A DNA stretch of 26,464 bases from Beroe ovata (taxonomy: Eukaryota; Ctenophora; Nuda; Beroida; Beroidae). The notes beneath the pieces were generated by a model. That model did no database searches, was not told where the DNA came from, and worked only from the letters and a program-made list of their open reading frames with translations. The translations under genes were made by a program, and so were the position numbers. The stretch is taken from assembly GCA_946803715.1 (NCBI GenBank), contig CAMPET010000387.1, positions 6,903 to 33,366 of the forward strand, in the 5' to 3' direction. This document shows, one piece after another, positions 8,626 through 20,200 of the stretch (positions are counted from its first letter, which is position 1; each line of letters starts with the position of its first letter).

Positions 8626-10083
8626 TCAGTGGGTCACAGGGACATAAAAACAGTGGACACAGAATACAGGATAATGTGGACAGTGGACACAGGATTTCCA
8701 ATTGTAGACACCGGTTCATCCTGTAAGTCACAATTGGTTCGTATGTGTGCGTGAGAATTTCACGGCGAGCGAATGGAAAATTTTCATTCATTTTGCTATG
8801 ATTGGGAATTACAGGGTAGCGAATAATTGCCAGACTTCCTAATATTCCATTACCGCATTCCTGTAGTTATACCATTCCCCCTCACTGAGTCGTATCATCG
8901 TACCGCGGACAACCACTAAATTCCGTATAACTCTATCCTAAATAATATCCAGGATACGGTTATTATACGGAGTAACCACTAACCATGGGAGTTTCAATCA
9001 TCGTAAAGTTGTCGGATACTTAAAGTCTTCAAAAACCAATTCACTTGTGCTGCAAATTGCAGCCCTATTATTTGTCGTCCGCGAGTATTTTCATTGGCCA
9101 AGTCCATCAATCATGTCTGGGAATACTGACAGTTCGTGCTGATTACATCAGTATCAAAACACTCCTCAATTGTCCTGCTTACCACTAACTCTGATTGGGG
9201 CCCGAATTCACTGGACTTGATCTGGCATGGCCAGCGTTACACCTCCTAGCCTCCCTCTTCAATGTACGCATATCCCACTCTCACTCATGATATCTCTCCA
9301 CAGAGAGATTGGAGGTGCCCAAGCTGTCAGACCGTGACACATATCTTTATGAGAGAAGTTGGCGTCCTGCCACGTCTGCAAGAGTTGACAATTAGACTGG
9401 ATAAAATGACGTGCGTCTGGAATTGTGTACACGCATGATGCACGCACGTACGACGCACCAACGGGATGGGAAACGTTTTGTAATTTTTCAAATTCAGGGG
9501 GAAAGGTTATACATTTTGCGTACATTACGTATAGATTGGCAATTTTGGCTTCAGTTTTAACATCGCAACCATGTTGTTCCATTTCATTTTGGTTTAATAT
9601 GGTTCGAATAAAAATACTTTGCCCCGGTAAGTGCTTCTGCAGTTGATCTTCCTAAAAAGGAAATTTAAGCACATTTGATTTGATGGTTGGATGACATTAT
9701 CATGAAAACAAACAAAATGGCGTATTCTCCCAAAAAATGAGATTATTTGGTAGCATGTTACGAAATACCTGTTAATTAACATTAATTGCTACTTCTGATG
9801 CCCCATTGGAACATGCCTTCTAATGCAATTGCACACAATCACCATCCAAGCACTTAATTTCCCCAAAAGAGAACAAGAGGGGCCGTTAGAGACAAAATAG
9901 CCACCTAAACGTAATGTGACGACAATGACACTCACACACACTCACACACACTTACACACTCTCACACACACACACTCTTCCCCACTCTGAAACCTCCAGG
10001 CTAAAACAATGGCTTTCTCGGTAAAGTATGAAGGATTCGGAGGAAAGTCCCATTTTTGGATTCCTAGGAAATCGAGCAGCCAT
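8214..10083 (-). CDS. Proposed 94-residue protein, 3 exons, unknown function
   Basis: Joining minus-strand 10083-9994, 9375-9285 and 8317-8214 gives 94 residues and a TAG stop. The first exon has ATG in good context (A at -3, G at +4) and ends SLE|gtttca in phase 0. The second starts after aactcttgcag and ends in phase 1 at gtgaga. The third starts after ttacctgcag and supplies the two missing bases. Composition is protein-like: three Trp, scattered Pro, balanced charges, motifs TAWAPPISLWRDI and EEILWHEIVV. There is no signal peptide or membrane segment. I do not recognise a family; small Trp/Pro-containing proteins of this size include ciliary microtubule inner proteins, but that is only a thought. 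The first donor is weak and the other strand is also open at 9262-9438, so chance is possible. Confidence 0.42.
8539..8544 (+). terminator. Possible + strand AATAAA
   Basis: First AATAAA on the + strand after the ankyrin stop, 1.3 kb downstream. If used, the 3' UTR would run antisense over the last exon of the proposed small gene. Weak evidence. Confidence 0.2.
8581..8623. repeat. (GT)21 microsatellite
   Basis: 43 bases of perfect alternating GT. Confidence 0.97.
8923..8970. repeat. Nested inverted repeat (hairpin)
   Basis: Outer arms CCGTATAA/TTATACGG and inner arms TATCCT/AGGATA form a 48-base stem-loop. AACCACTA follows on the right and ACAACCACTAAA precedes on the left, giving a short direct repeat around it. 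This is compatible with a small palindromic insertion. Confidence 0.7.
9285..9375 (-). CDS. Proposed small gene exon 2
   Basis: Acceptor aattgtcaactcttgcag|ACG; donor ATCATGA|gtgaga. It encodes TWQDANFSHKD ... SLWRDIM. Of the three minus frames between these sites only this one lacks a stop. Confidence 0.42.
9928..9976. repeat. (AC)n-rich microsatellite
   Basis: Interrupted CACACA repeats (cactcacacaca units), directly beyond the donor of the proposed small gene's first exon. Confidence 0.9.
9994..10083 (-). CDS. Proposed small gene exon 1
   Basis: Minus-strand ATG at 10083-10081, then 30 codons (MAARFPRNPKMGLSS ... CFSLE) to donor GAG|gtttca. An in-frame TGA about 50 nt upstream, with no acceptor-like tract before the ATG, supports a first exon. 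The + strand is also open here. Confidence 0.38.
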
Positions 10084-10149
10084 CCTCGCGAAGATGTGAT
10101 GATTTTTCAAACAATCACTTTCCTCTCACTTTTCATAGGACCCAACCGA

Positions 10150-10316
10150 TGTGTGTGTGTGTGTGTGTNNNNNNNNNNNNNNNNNNNNNNNNNNNNNNNN
10201 NNNNNNNNNNNNNNNNNNNNNNNNNNNNNNNNNNNNNNNNNNNNNNNNNNNNNNNNNNNNNNNNNNNNNNNNNNNNNNNNNNNNNNNNNGATGTGTGTGT
10301 GTGTGTGTGTGTGTGT
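10150..10316. repeat. GT microsatellite spanning an assembly gap
   Basis: GT repeats flank 121 Ns (10169-10289) on both sides, so the gap is probably an unassembled GT array. Any frame crossing it is meaningless. Confidence 0.95.
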
Positions 10317-11389
10317 ATGAGATGGATCCTACTGTATGTGGGACCAAGTTGTGAGGTGTGCCTATATTTTGAACACCGATCTATTATAATTTGGAACACA
10401 TTATCACTTGACAGATAATTTCTCTGTCACGCACGTTGCACACGTGTGTCAAGCTGTCAGCTGTCACAACCCTCGATTTTCAGGGCGGGAAATTAGACCA
10501 CTGTCGCGTTAGGGACGGAGGAATAATGATTACACAGCCACGAGGGAACCCTGGTTAGTGGTTAAAACGTCTGGCTCCGATTTAGAAATGATCGTCTTAT
10601 AATTTGAGATTGTTCCTGCGGTAATCATTCTGCTCTATCCGTTGACACTATCATAACGGTAACTGTGACACTGGTATAACGTCACATATATTTGAAAACC
10701 GTTTTGCGATAATACCGTATACTACCATAGTAGTATGCCAGATGTCATTGCTTGTGCATTATAGAGAGAGACAGGGAGTTTAGCTTGACACCTCGAATAG
10801 TGAGTAGTGACTTGTGAAGGAGGTATGGGTGCATGGAGTTAGCGATGCTACGCACTCAGATTATGAGACTGGATTCAAAATCAGAGAGAGATATGACCAA
10901 GGAATTCCGATCAACATGGCTGAAATTTCAATTATAATCTGTCACGAATTCCGTATGTAAGCAGAATTTCTTGATCTGAACAGTGAACACACTCTGCGCA
11001 TGTTTATGTGCCTCATAAATCATGATGTTACATACATGATGTTACATACAGAATTTGTCAGCACTCATCCACATACTGGCTGCTGCCGATGGAATCTTGA
11101 CGTAACATATTGCTTGTCCCCCTGTCCCAGGGAAGTTACATGCCCCCCTCTCAGTAACCTTTGGTTGGCAGGACGTGGCGAATGAATGTGCGCCTTAGAT
11201 ACACTAATGCCTTATCACCTCATTAAACCATATAAGGTAAAATGGAAAATCCAATCATTCCCCCCGGAATATAGCGCCTTGCTATTAGGCAATCCTGTCG
11301 CGGTTTCTACATGACCCCACTACTCCCCCCTCATATTATTATAATAATGGTGATGATGGTTGTGGAAAGACGGTTGATAATGCGGTGTA

Positions 11390-11410
11390 GGGGGGGGGGG
11401 GGGGGGGGGN
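11390..11410. repeat. Poly-G tract
   Basis: Twenty consecutive G followed by an N. It could form a G-quadruplex, and its true length is uncertain because of the N. Confidence 0.9.
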
Positions 11411-12634
11411 TTTTCCTGATTACTCCACTGCAAGCGCAGTGGACTACATATAAATATATACGCTACCTATATAATAAACGCTATATATATATACGTGTAT
11501 TACATCCAGTAAGAAAATGTGTTGAAAATAACATTGATCCTGTGGTGGAATGAGAACTACCCATCCCAGGCGTCCCTGAATGAATTTGACAGAATGTTTC
11601 AGCAGAAAGGAGGATGAAATATGTGCGCTGTTACTACAGTTGCTTTGTACCTCCGCATTTGTAAAGTAGGATTTCCGCGACATAATGGTCGTGTGGAGTA
11701 TCACAATTATCGAGGGATTTCTGCAGAATTACCTCTCTGCGCAGCTCGTTGATTACGATAAAACACTTCAACATGTCAGTATATGCCCTTATTTTGCCTA
11801 ATAACTAACGGAGTTTGTTATTCTGCCATACATACACACACACGCAGAATGGATTTACCTAAGGGTGTTATTTGGAATTGATATTTGGAGCATACTCTTT
11901 TGAAGTAGTGCCGGAACGACTTTTGCTCGATGATATTGAGTCTATGGCCAGTGGCTCGTGCCAAGTATAGAGAAGTTTCTTTCTTATGCAAATCAGTATG
12001 GGTGCTAATGGAACCGGGAAGAAAATACAGCGACATTCGACAATAGCGCGCCACACGATGTGATTGTCATTTCTGACACTTTCCAATTTCCATGGACTTT
12101 TTGGTGCATTAAGGATCGTCAGGGTTTTAACGGGGGTGTAATGGCTTATACTAGGCGGCGGGAGTGATGGTTTTCCGTGGAAAAAGCTCGTTGTAAATTA
12201 GGGACAATTTGACGGGCCATCATCATTCATCACAGTTATAACAATATGTATCACAGCGCCAGAGGAGATTCTTGCCGTCTTATAATTGGTTCCGGTACTC
12301 TAAATTATACAGAATCACAGAGTAGTACGCTATACCTATAACAACTGTTGAGAGCCATTGATTAATTATCGCGTGGCAACTATCATAGTATTCCGTGCGC
12401 GAATGGTGAAATTTCCGGACACTGGCGGATATATCAAAACCTGCTATTGTCTTGTCGGGGAGAGAAGGGAGAGGGGAGGATGAGGAAAAACGTTTGCAAA
12501 TCACCTTTCCCCCTCTCTCTCTGCCCCTCTCCAATCGTGAATAGAGCTTGTCATGTGACTGCAAACAAGAGTAGCGAGTGATATATAATTATTAAACGCA
12601 CAATTCACTCTCTCCCCCCGCTTAGCGAGAGAGG

Positions 12635-12661
12635 ACACACACACACACACACACACACACA
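12635..12661. repeat. (AC)13 microsatellite
   Basis: Perfect alternating AC. Confidence 0.96.
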
Positions 12662-13287
12662 AAGACGCATGACAAGGGATACGATACCTCGAATTGTCTC
12701 CTCATTATTAATTTGTATTGATATTCTTTAAACGTACGATGATCAGCGCCCGATAATACAAGGGAAAAGAGTGTATGATTCGGGACCACGGGGGCGAGGA
12801 ATTATTGTGAGTATCTTTATGAAGGAGTAGGGGAGGTGGGAGTGGTGGATAACATTATTATGGGGGAGCAGGAAGAAATTGGTGGGATCAGCGACCACCA
12901 AATAAGTTGCCAGAACATCAGTCTAATTCTATATAGGAAGGGTGCAACTTTTTACCCATTGTATACCGACAATCCTATTGTAAACATGTGAACTTTATTG
13001 GTAGTATTGTGTAATCTACAACAATTTAGAGCAGAATCAGGGGCTGATTATATGATATTGATTTGATACACACGCATAGGGGCCAGGGGGTGGGAGGGGT
13101 AGTGAGCATTAAATTGGCCCGGGGAGGGGAATGATCAGAGGGCGACAGGATAATAGGCTAGTTGAGAGGGGAGAATTCCAATTGTTGTTCACGGCAAAAA
13201 CACAATAAGCTGATAATGATACTCGGTAATTGGATAGACGAATCGTAGAATTATAGGTAGTTGGAATTTGGAGTTATTAAGACTTAC

Positions 13288-13388
13288 CTCTACACAAGTT
13301 AAATCTACCCTTGGGATATTTCTGGTGCCGGTTGCGAGATTTGCAAATGTCACTTCGTGCGAACTTTTGACTGGGATAACGAACTTGC
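13288..13388 (-). CDS. Isolated exon candidate, unknown protein
   Basis: On the minus strand, acceptor attccagcctcag|GC and a near-ideal donor GAG|gtaagt enclose 33 open codons (KFVIPVKSSHEVTF ... RVDLTCVE), entering in phase 1 and leaving in phase 0. A possible upstream partner ends at 13690 with T|gtaagt in phase 1, as required. No family recognised. It could be the 5' part of the small gene to the left (exon 2 there also starts in phase 0), a separate gene, or chance. Confidence 0.27.
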
Positions 13389-14108
13389 CTGAGGCTGGAA
13401 TGTCATCAAAACTGAACTCAGATATTCAATAACCCCACCCATTTCTTCGGATAAAATCCGTGCATCTCAGAGATTTAGCACATTGCTAAATTGAGTATTT
13501 AATAAGATGGTAAATATTCATTAAGAAAAGAGAGGCGCGTCGTGAATTTATTCATGACTATTATCAGATAGCTGAGTATAGAAGCATTAGCTGAGAGAGT
13601 GTGAAATTCTGGTAGTTGGAGAACGAAAACGAGTGGACTTAGAAATGTAAATAATAGAATGGTATAGCACAAAACAAAGCAACACTTACACAAAACTAAA
13701 TAGTGGATAGGATTTGTGCGCAACTCTAGAACTGAAGTTAGGTTTGAGGTCGGTGGACTGACATCCCCCCATAACACCACTCTCAGTGCTGAGCCCTCCC
13801 AAAGCAGGTAATGACTGTCCCCACCCTCAATCAACTGGAGTTAACCCTGCCGGAAATCTTTGATCCGTGTTGGATCAATTTCATAAATTCCAGTTAACCT
13901 CAAAAATCCTCAATAATGTCCTCATTGATTCCCAGTTCACCCTCCCAGTTCCCCAATATTATCCGCACCAAATTCCCGTTTCCCATCTCCAGATCTAAAT
14001 AGTTCCGCACGGGTGCACAAGTTTAAAACACTTGTAACATAAACATATTTTGTCATTGAAAACTTCAATCCCGACGTATAAGTACAATGGGGTCTGTGGG
14101 AAATGTTT

Positions 14109-14158
14109 GTGTGTGTGTGCGCAATGTGTGTGTGTGTGTGTGTGTGTGCGTGCGTGTA
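14109..14158. repeat. GT microsatellite
   Basis: Interrupted (GT)n with GC breaks. Confidence 0.93.
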
Positions 14159-14660
14159 ACCACATCATACCATAATTCTACAAAAACCTGGAAAAAAATC
14201 TGATAATATAACAAAGCTACTCTACAATCGCTAGAGCTGTTAAAACTGATATAGGCATGAGTCATTCTGGTGCCATCAGTAGAACCGAACCCCAATCTAT
14301 AAAACCAGTCAAAACCAGGACTGGTAAAAGGGTGGTCTAAGACTGGAACCAGGCGTCATGCCAGCTGGCATACAGCAAGACATCAGTCAGATGACAGCCA
14401 GTGATGACAATTGGACCAACAGTACGCCAGCCCGTATCAATGGCTATCATAGGCTGTCTGACATATTGGGACCCACAAAATAATATCATGCGTTTGTGTG
14501 TGTCCGTGTGTGTGAAATGTCAAGAAACACATGCGTTATTAAAAACCCGAGAAACATTCCTATATAATATATTGTTACAAAATAAATATTACTGAAACGA
14601 AATAAATCCAAAAAATGACATAAATATACACCGCTCTGCGTGTCACGAGATCTCCAAAAT

Positions 14661-14720
14661 GTGTGCGTATGTGTGCGGGTGTGCGTGTTCGTGTGTGGGG
14701 GTGCGTGTTCGTGTGTGTGC
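14661..14720. repeat. GT-rich minisatellite
   Basis: Degenerate GT tract containing two copies of a 20-base unit (GTGCGTGTTCGTGTGTG core). Confidence 0.8.
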
Positions 14721-16397
14721 TCTCAAAAACAACAGTTTATAATATTGTAACAGCAAATTCAGCACAAAAACATCATACTACCAATTCGGTGGTTACAATT
14801 CGGTGACGGAGACAGGAAGTTTGGAGTGAAAAACTTAGATTTGCAATGATACATCAATCATTGATGAGTTGTCATGTGGAAAAGTTCCATCCTTTGGTGA
14901 GTGGAAGTGGAATTTCCTTAGAAATTGGTTGAGTGCATTGTCTGAGGACCGCGAATTGGTACTATATCATATTATTAGGTACAGATTTGATTATTTTAAA
15001 TAAAAATGTTCTAGTCGTTACAACTGAGGGAATCGAAATTTCGGATGTTGAGTTAATCAAATTGAAATGGTAAGTTGCAACGACTAATTTGTAAAATCAT
15101 CATACATATTCTTTGGCACATCACAGCATTGAAATAAGATAGAACACCGAAACACGATTAGAAAACTAATATAGACTTATGACGTATTTCATTAACAACT
15201 GCATGACGTAATATCGATATATCTCATGTCAAGACGTCATATGGCACTTATCAGCAGCCCAATACAGATCATGTAGAACAATTTATAGATCATATCTATA
15301 TCAAGTTCTATATCATATAATAAGTTATAAACAAATTACCTACTAAAAAATCAAAATATGTCTGCCGAATGCAATGTATAATTATAGATTGGTTAAAATA
15401 AATCAATAAGCATTAAGCATAGTATATTGGAGCCAAATACTGACGAAAACTGATACATACCCGTTCTGTTGTATAACTAATCATGATCAACAAAATCATA
15501 TAATTTCTTAAATAATATATACCCCCTCATATTTGTTTGATGTATTTACACTTCATGCTTCCTAATCTATAACAATTGTAATATACCATGCTTTTTTCAT
15601 TCAAGGTCAAAATTATTCTTTCTGATTTTATATTTAGGTTTTAAGATTGTTTAATTCAACATTAAAGCGTAGTGTAATCAAATTAAAGCAATCAATTTCA
15701 AAAGTAAATTAGGTTCAGGGAAATTTGAAAAATCTAATTTTAAACGGTAGTCCTGTGATTTGAAGATTCAGCTTTATTTTTAACCTTATACTACGTATTT
15801 GGTGAAATGGATATTTTGATAACGAAAACAGCGGTTCTTGATGGAAATCAATTAAATGGGCGAATAATTGAAACTCTCCTCAAAGGTCAATAACTATACT
15901 AATTGATCACTTAACTAATCATGAGAACCTATGGAGTGATACATTGCCGTTCTATTGATATGTACATTGAATTTCTGGTCAATAATCAATCAATTGAATA
16001 ATACACGTATAATACCATAATTATGACAAATCAAGGTAATTATTACCTCTAATTGGGTGTGTCAAGATCAAAAAACCCTTATTCCTTTCACCGGGAGCAG
16101 AAAAATCTGTGGATATTTCTATTATATTCCATATTATTTGTTGTTTGATTTCGTTTATATTATATTCCATAAAAGGAATAATTTGTTCGTGTGATTACTG
16201 ATTAGCCCATATATGAACTAATCATCAACGATAATTACTCAAACGGTGAAATATTCGGGAAGCTGATCTTATTAACACGTGATCTATCATAAGCTCTAAT
16301 TCCTTGATTCTATAATATCATATTGTGGTCGCACTGTGTTCGTGTGTGTGTGTTATAAAAATGTGGAAAAACGTGGTACAAATAGTGTGGTTCTGTA

Positions 16398-16486
16398 GAT
16401 TGAAAATTGGCCGGTTCCGCATTAAAGATCGTAAGATCAGAGTTATTTTCGGGCCGAAGGCCGGAAAATCTGGCCAATTTCCAATC
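16398..16486. repeat. Inverted-repeat element, 89 bp
   Basis: GATTGAAAATTGGCC and GGCCAATTTCCAATC are reverse complements with one mismatch. Between them lies a smaller GGCCGAAGGCC inverted repeat. Could be a small foldback element. Confidence 0.65.
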
Positions 16487-16962
16487 CCTGCTACAAATTC
16501 TGCTGTTCACCTCTCTGTAAAACAGCATTCTAAATTATCATAATAACTATTGTCCGTGTAAATATAACTAAAAACGATACCAATACCTCGTGTGTAATAA
16601 ATATAACATCAACAAAATATCAAACTTAACCATTTCATTAATAATTCTCTCATATCATGTACTCTGTATGTATATAACTCACTATTTCATACGATATCGG
16701 GAATACATGCCCTGTGAAACGCATGATTTCAAATACATAATGTAAATAAACGCACATATATACACAAAATGAACCTAAAGTAATAATATTGTGTGTATGT
16801 GTGTGTGTCACATGACAGAAGGATGAATATTTTGCTGCCAGAATAATATGAGAAATAGGACCAGCATTCCGACATTCTTCTGCAACATAATAATAACCCA
16901 AATTATAATGCATCGCCTAACTTGATTCCTGAAATCAACATCAAAGCAAATAATATCATTAG

Positions 16963-16968
16963 TTTATT
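16963..16968 (-). terminator. Zinc-finger gene poly(A) signal
   Basis: AATAAA on the minus strand, 168 nt beyond the TAG stop at 17138-17136. Suitable for the 3' end of the zinc-finger transcript; about 190 nt of 3' UTR would follow the stop. Confidence 0.6.
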
Positions 16969-17135
16969 CTCAGTTCTTCAGCAAGTACGATGATAAATGT
17001 AAGAGGATGAGGAAAATCAAAATAATTGAATGAATAGAGATATAATATAACTGCCAGCGAAGCTAAAGTTAAAGTGTTTATGAAGGAGTAATGATCGTCC
17101 GACGATGTAGGCGGTGGCAGGTGGTGGCGGCTTCT

Positions 17136-17270
17136 CTAAGCGGAGGTGGACACACTGAACGTGTTGGTGATCTCCATGAGGGACTCTGACGGCTCTGGGG
17201 TGGTGGCGGTGGTGTCCTTCTCTTCTCGCTTGTGGGGGTGACGGCGGATAAAGTGGGACTTGAGACAACC
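17136..17270 (-). CDS. Zinc-finger gene exon g (finger 5 end, tail, stop)
   Basis: Acceptor catttcttcag|GGT. Encodes GCLKSHFIRRH, then a 33-residue Thr/Ser/Glu-rich tail ending FSVSTSA and TAG at 17138-17136. Confidence 0.93.
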   Translation of the reverse strand, partial: GCLKSHFIRRHPHKREEKDTTATTPEPSESLMEITNTFSVSTSA

Positions 17271-20200
17271 CTGAAGAAATGGGATATGAGTTAGGAAGGG
17301 GGGTGGGGAGACAATTGACCAGTTTTGCAATGGGGTTGTTCTTGTTGACGATGAGGGAGGTTCGGGGATTGGAGAGGATTGACCAGCGGTCATATTGACC
17401 AGTTGGGGAATACCCGAGTTTTATAGAGTCCTTAGGATAGAGCTTGAGGTTGTTCATGTGAAATGAGAGTTACAGAGCATTTATATGGGCCATTCAAAGA
17501 GTAAAACCTTGCGTTTGAAAGTCATGTCACACTGCGGACACTTGAAGGGTTTTGCGTTGCTGTGTATCACCATGTGTACTTTGAGGTTGCTGCTAGTGCT
17601 GCTCATCTTGCCACACACCGGACACTGGTACTTCCTCCCCGAGCTGTGCATCACCTGCAGGTGCCAAAGTGGTGTCAGCATGGTAAAGTGGTGTCAGCAT
17701 GGTAAAGTGGTGTCAGCGGGGTGAAATGGTGGTAAAGTGGTGTCAAGAAGTCGTGTAATGATGCATTTTGGTTGCGTATTAGAGGTATTGAGTACGAACA
17801 CATCGAACAGGCGTGCTCTGATGACTAATTTGCCAATCAGTTTTGCCTCATTGGACAAAAAGTATTTTATGACATGTCAATGTCACCAACAATTCCCTGA
17901 TTCGCTAATAATTGAGGGTGTTCTAGGCTAATCTAACTGATGAACTCCGTACTTTTTTCTCATGGTCCCCTATAGATACAGTTAATTTAACGTCAACGTA
18001 TATTACAGACCTCATTTAAATTGAAAGTGGGGGTCGCTACTTAACAAAACAGTGATATATCACATGAACTTATTTCCATAGCAACCCTCAGGCAATGAAT
18101 AAGGAGCTCCCCTGACCAAATAAGGACATTTATTAATGAACTGCCAGGGGATCACAAAATACCAAATATATAATGCGTTTTTTAATGAACTTCACCTGAT
18201 CAAACACCCCCTGCAATATCATAAATACTCGGTACTAGAGGGGAGACCACTACAATTCAATGTGTCAATTGAAGAATGGAGGTGCATGGAACAATTATCT
18301 TTTTTCGGACGGGATAAAGTGTTGCTTTTAGCCTTATGAATGGATGTCACGTTATTGTATTTATCAAATGGCCCTAAAATAAGATTCATCCTTGAGGTAT
18401 TGGGGCGGTATTGCTTCTCAAACTTCCAGAATCTAAAGTAGGAAAGTACTTTACCAAAGTAGGTAGATATCAACAAATAAATCTCCTAACAACCATAACC
18501 AAAAGCCATAGCATCCATATATCAACCCTTAGCAACCGCATCCCTGATCTCAGTCCCCTAGCAACCGAACCTCAGCCCCCTAGCAACACAAACCTGCAGA
18601 TGCTGGATGTAGCTGGCGCGGGAGGAGTACGTCTTGCCACACAACTGGCACAACCAAACTTGACGGCGGGTGTGCACGTTTTCATGCACAGTCAAACCGG
18701 TTGGGGTTTTGAACGTCATCGGGCAAAACTTGCAGTTGTACTTCCCTGAAACCGGACTTGTGAGTTTTTTACCGCCGTTGATGGACATCAGTAGGTCGTT
18801 ATGACAACGCGTGAATGTCATACTTTGCGATCTAGAAGCACTCTAGAATATTAGCATGTTTTAGAATAGATTATGAAATTGGTCCAATAGATTATGAAAT
18901 TGGTCCATTCAGTAATATACAACGAGCACGATGGTTTTTGACCCCGTAATCTGGCAATTGGGGCTCAGAAGGGACAATTGGGGCTCAGATTTGTGACAAA
19001 ATCTCCACCGAATCAAGTCATTCCATATAAAAACCAATAATTGTGAGATCACCAAGTTTGAAATTTTCTCTGGGAAAACTCGTTTATAAGAGAATTGAGC
19101 AATAACCCCTGACCTCACACATGTAGCACTCACCAAATCATCGTCAGGTCTGTAGCGATTGGTGAGTTCTCAGCAGTTTTGTAATTTGAACATATTTTTC
19201 AGTCGGCAAATCTCGGTCTTAGACCACTTAACAAATCGCTCAAGAACTCGAACTATTTTACGGCGTCTCGAGCGCTCGTTGTAATAATGTAATGGTGAGG
19301 AAGAGCTGGACACCAGGACACTAGGACCGTGTTTTTCTTGACAAATCTTATTCTACTTTGGATAAATCTCCGATATTTTCTATCAGCTATTCCCAGAAAC
19401 ATCGACACCTTTGCAACGCTATTATATCTACTACTTTAAAAAGAGTGACGAATCTAAATCGCTGCTGATTAGTCACTTGGATAAGTGAATCGCACAGAAC
19501 ACAGATACCCATCATTCGAGTGAGAGTAGATATTGACGACTTATCCCATATATATATCTTGTATCTCGTAGACAGAGAGGGAGACCACTTATTCCATAAT
19601 GATGAAACCGGTAATCTGGCGTACCATTCCTCGGATCTAATTGGTCCGGGGGAGAAAGAGAGAAAAAAGGTGCTGCACCCCTCTTTACAATAATTTAATG
19701 CGAGAGAATCTGAGTAGAAATTAACAATCGCCACGTCCTCAATCTACGTTCTGACAGCTGCCATGACATCTATATTCTAATTGTGAATACGTATTGAAGT
19801 GAGGATGAATTAGTCAGGAATAATTGCGAGGTCAGAGAGGGAAGGAATGTCGAATTCATTCTGTTTTATACATAGGAGGGGGGTTTATATAATATTCACA
19901 TTATTATACTGTAATAGGTAAACCTCCTGTAGGATTTATAATATAGGGCGAATAATTGCAATGATAGTTATATCACCATATTATATGGGCTAGGACGTTC
20001 ATGGGCTACCACCAGCCTCTCTCAGTAGGGAGCACCACTCTGAGTACCACTCTGAGTACCACTCTGAGCACCACTCTGGGTACCACTCTGTAACAGCTCT
20101 CTGGACCGTCCATATCTCCACCATGCGGATTACTCTAAGTACGCTCTCAGTCAGTAACACTCAATGAGAAACACCCTGTGTACCACTTTTAAAACCACCA

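Larger units (their letters stand above)
10317..13287. other. Non-coding stretch, nothing firm
   Basis: Holds a small hairpin (10719-10736), a run of 20 G with one N (11390-11410), AT dinucleotide tracts near 11450-11500, and an (AC)13 repeat (12635-12661). A weak minus-strand exon-like piece (11504-11575, phase 0/0) was seen but not accepted. Several stretches are purine- or pyrimidine-rich. Confidence 0.6.
13835..16962. other. AT-rich intergenic stretch
   Basis: No coding frame I can support. Contains GT microsatellites (14109-14158, 14661-14720, 16791-16808) and an inverted-repeat element (16398-16486). The segment 14960-16650 is the most AT-rich in the window. Confidence 0.65.

Noticed and set aside
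9994-10140. + strand frame beginning AKTMAFSVKYEGFGG
   Set aside because: Open by chance opposite the proposed minus-strand first exon; no donor in frame before the microsatellite.
10009-10320. + strand frame running into Ns
   Set aside because: Most of it is GT microsatellite and unknown bases; the same DNA on the minus strand fits a spliced gene.
10546-10575. tRNA A-box-like TGGTTAGTGGTTA
   Set aside because: No B-box or cloverleaf follows.
11504-11575. Minus-strand exon-like piece (phase 0/0)
   Set aside because: Good acceptor but weak donor (gtaata) beside AT simple repeats; no motif.
13499-13834. 111-codon minus-strand frame
   Set aside because: Long and hydrophobic but without domain or start context; only its 5' part up to a good donor at 13690 could be an exon. 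Not called.
19084-19160. Minus-strand CYMCEV string and a gtgagt donor suggesting another finger exon
   Set aside because: No second half of a finger, frame closes soon, and a 16-base exon here would break the d-e phase.
19387-19734. 115-codon minus-strand frame
   Set aside because: Runs through the strong acceptor at 19637; only the alternative-exon reading in another frame was kept, at low confidence.
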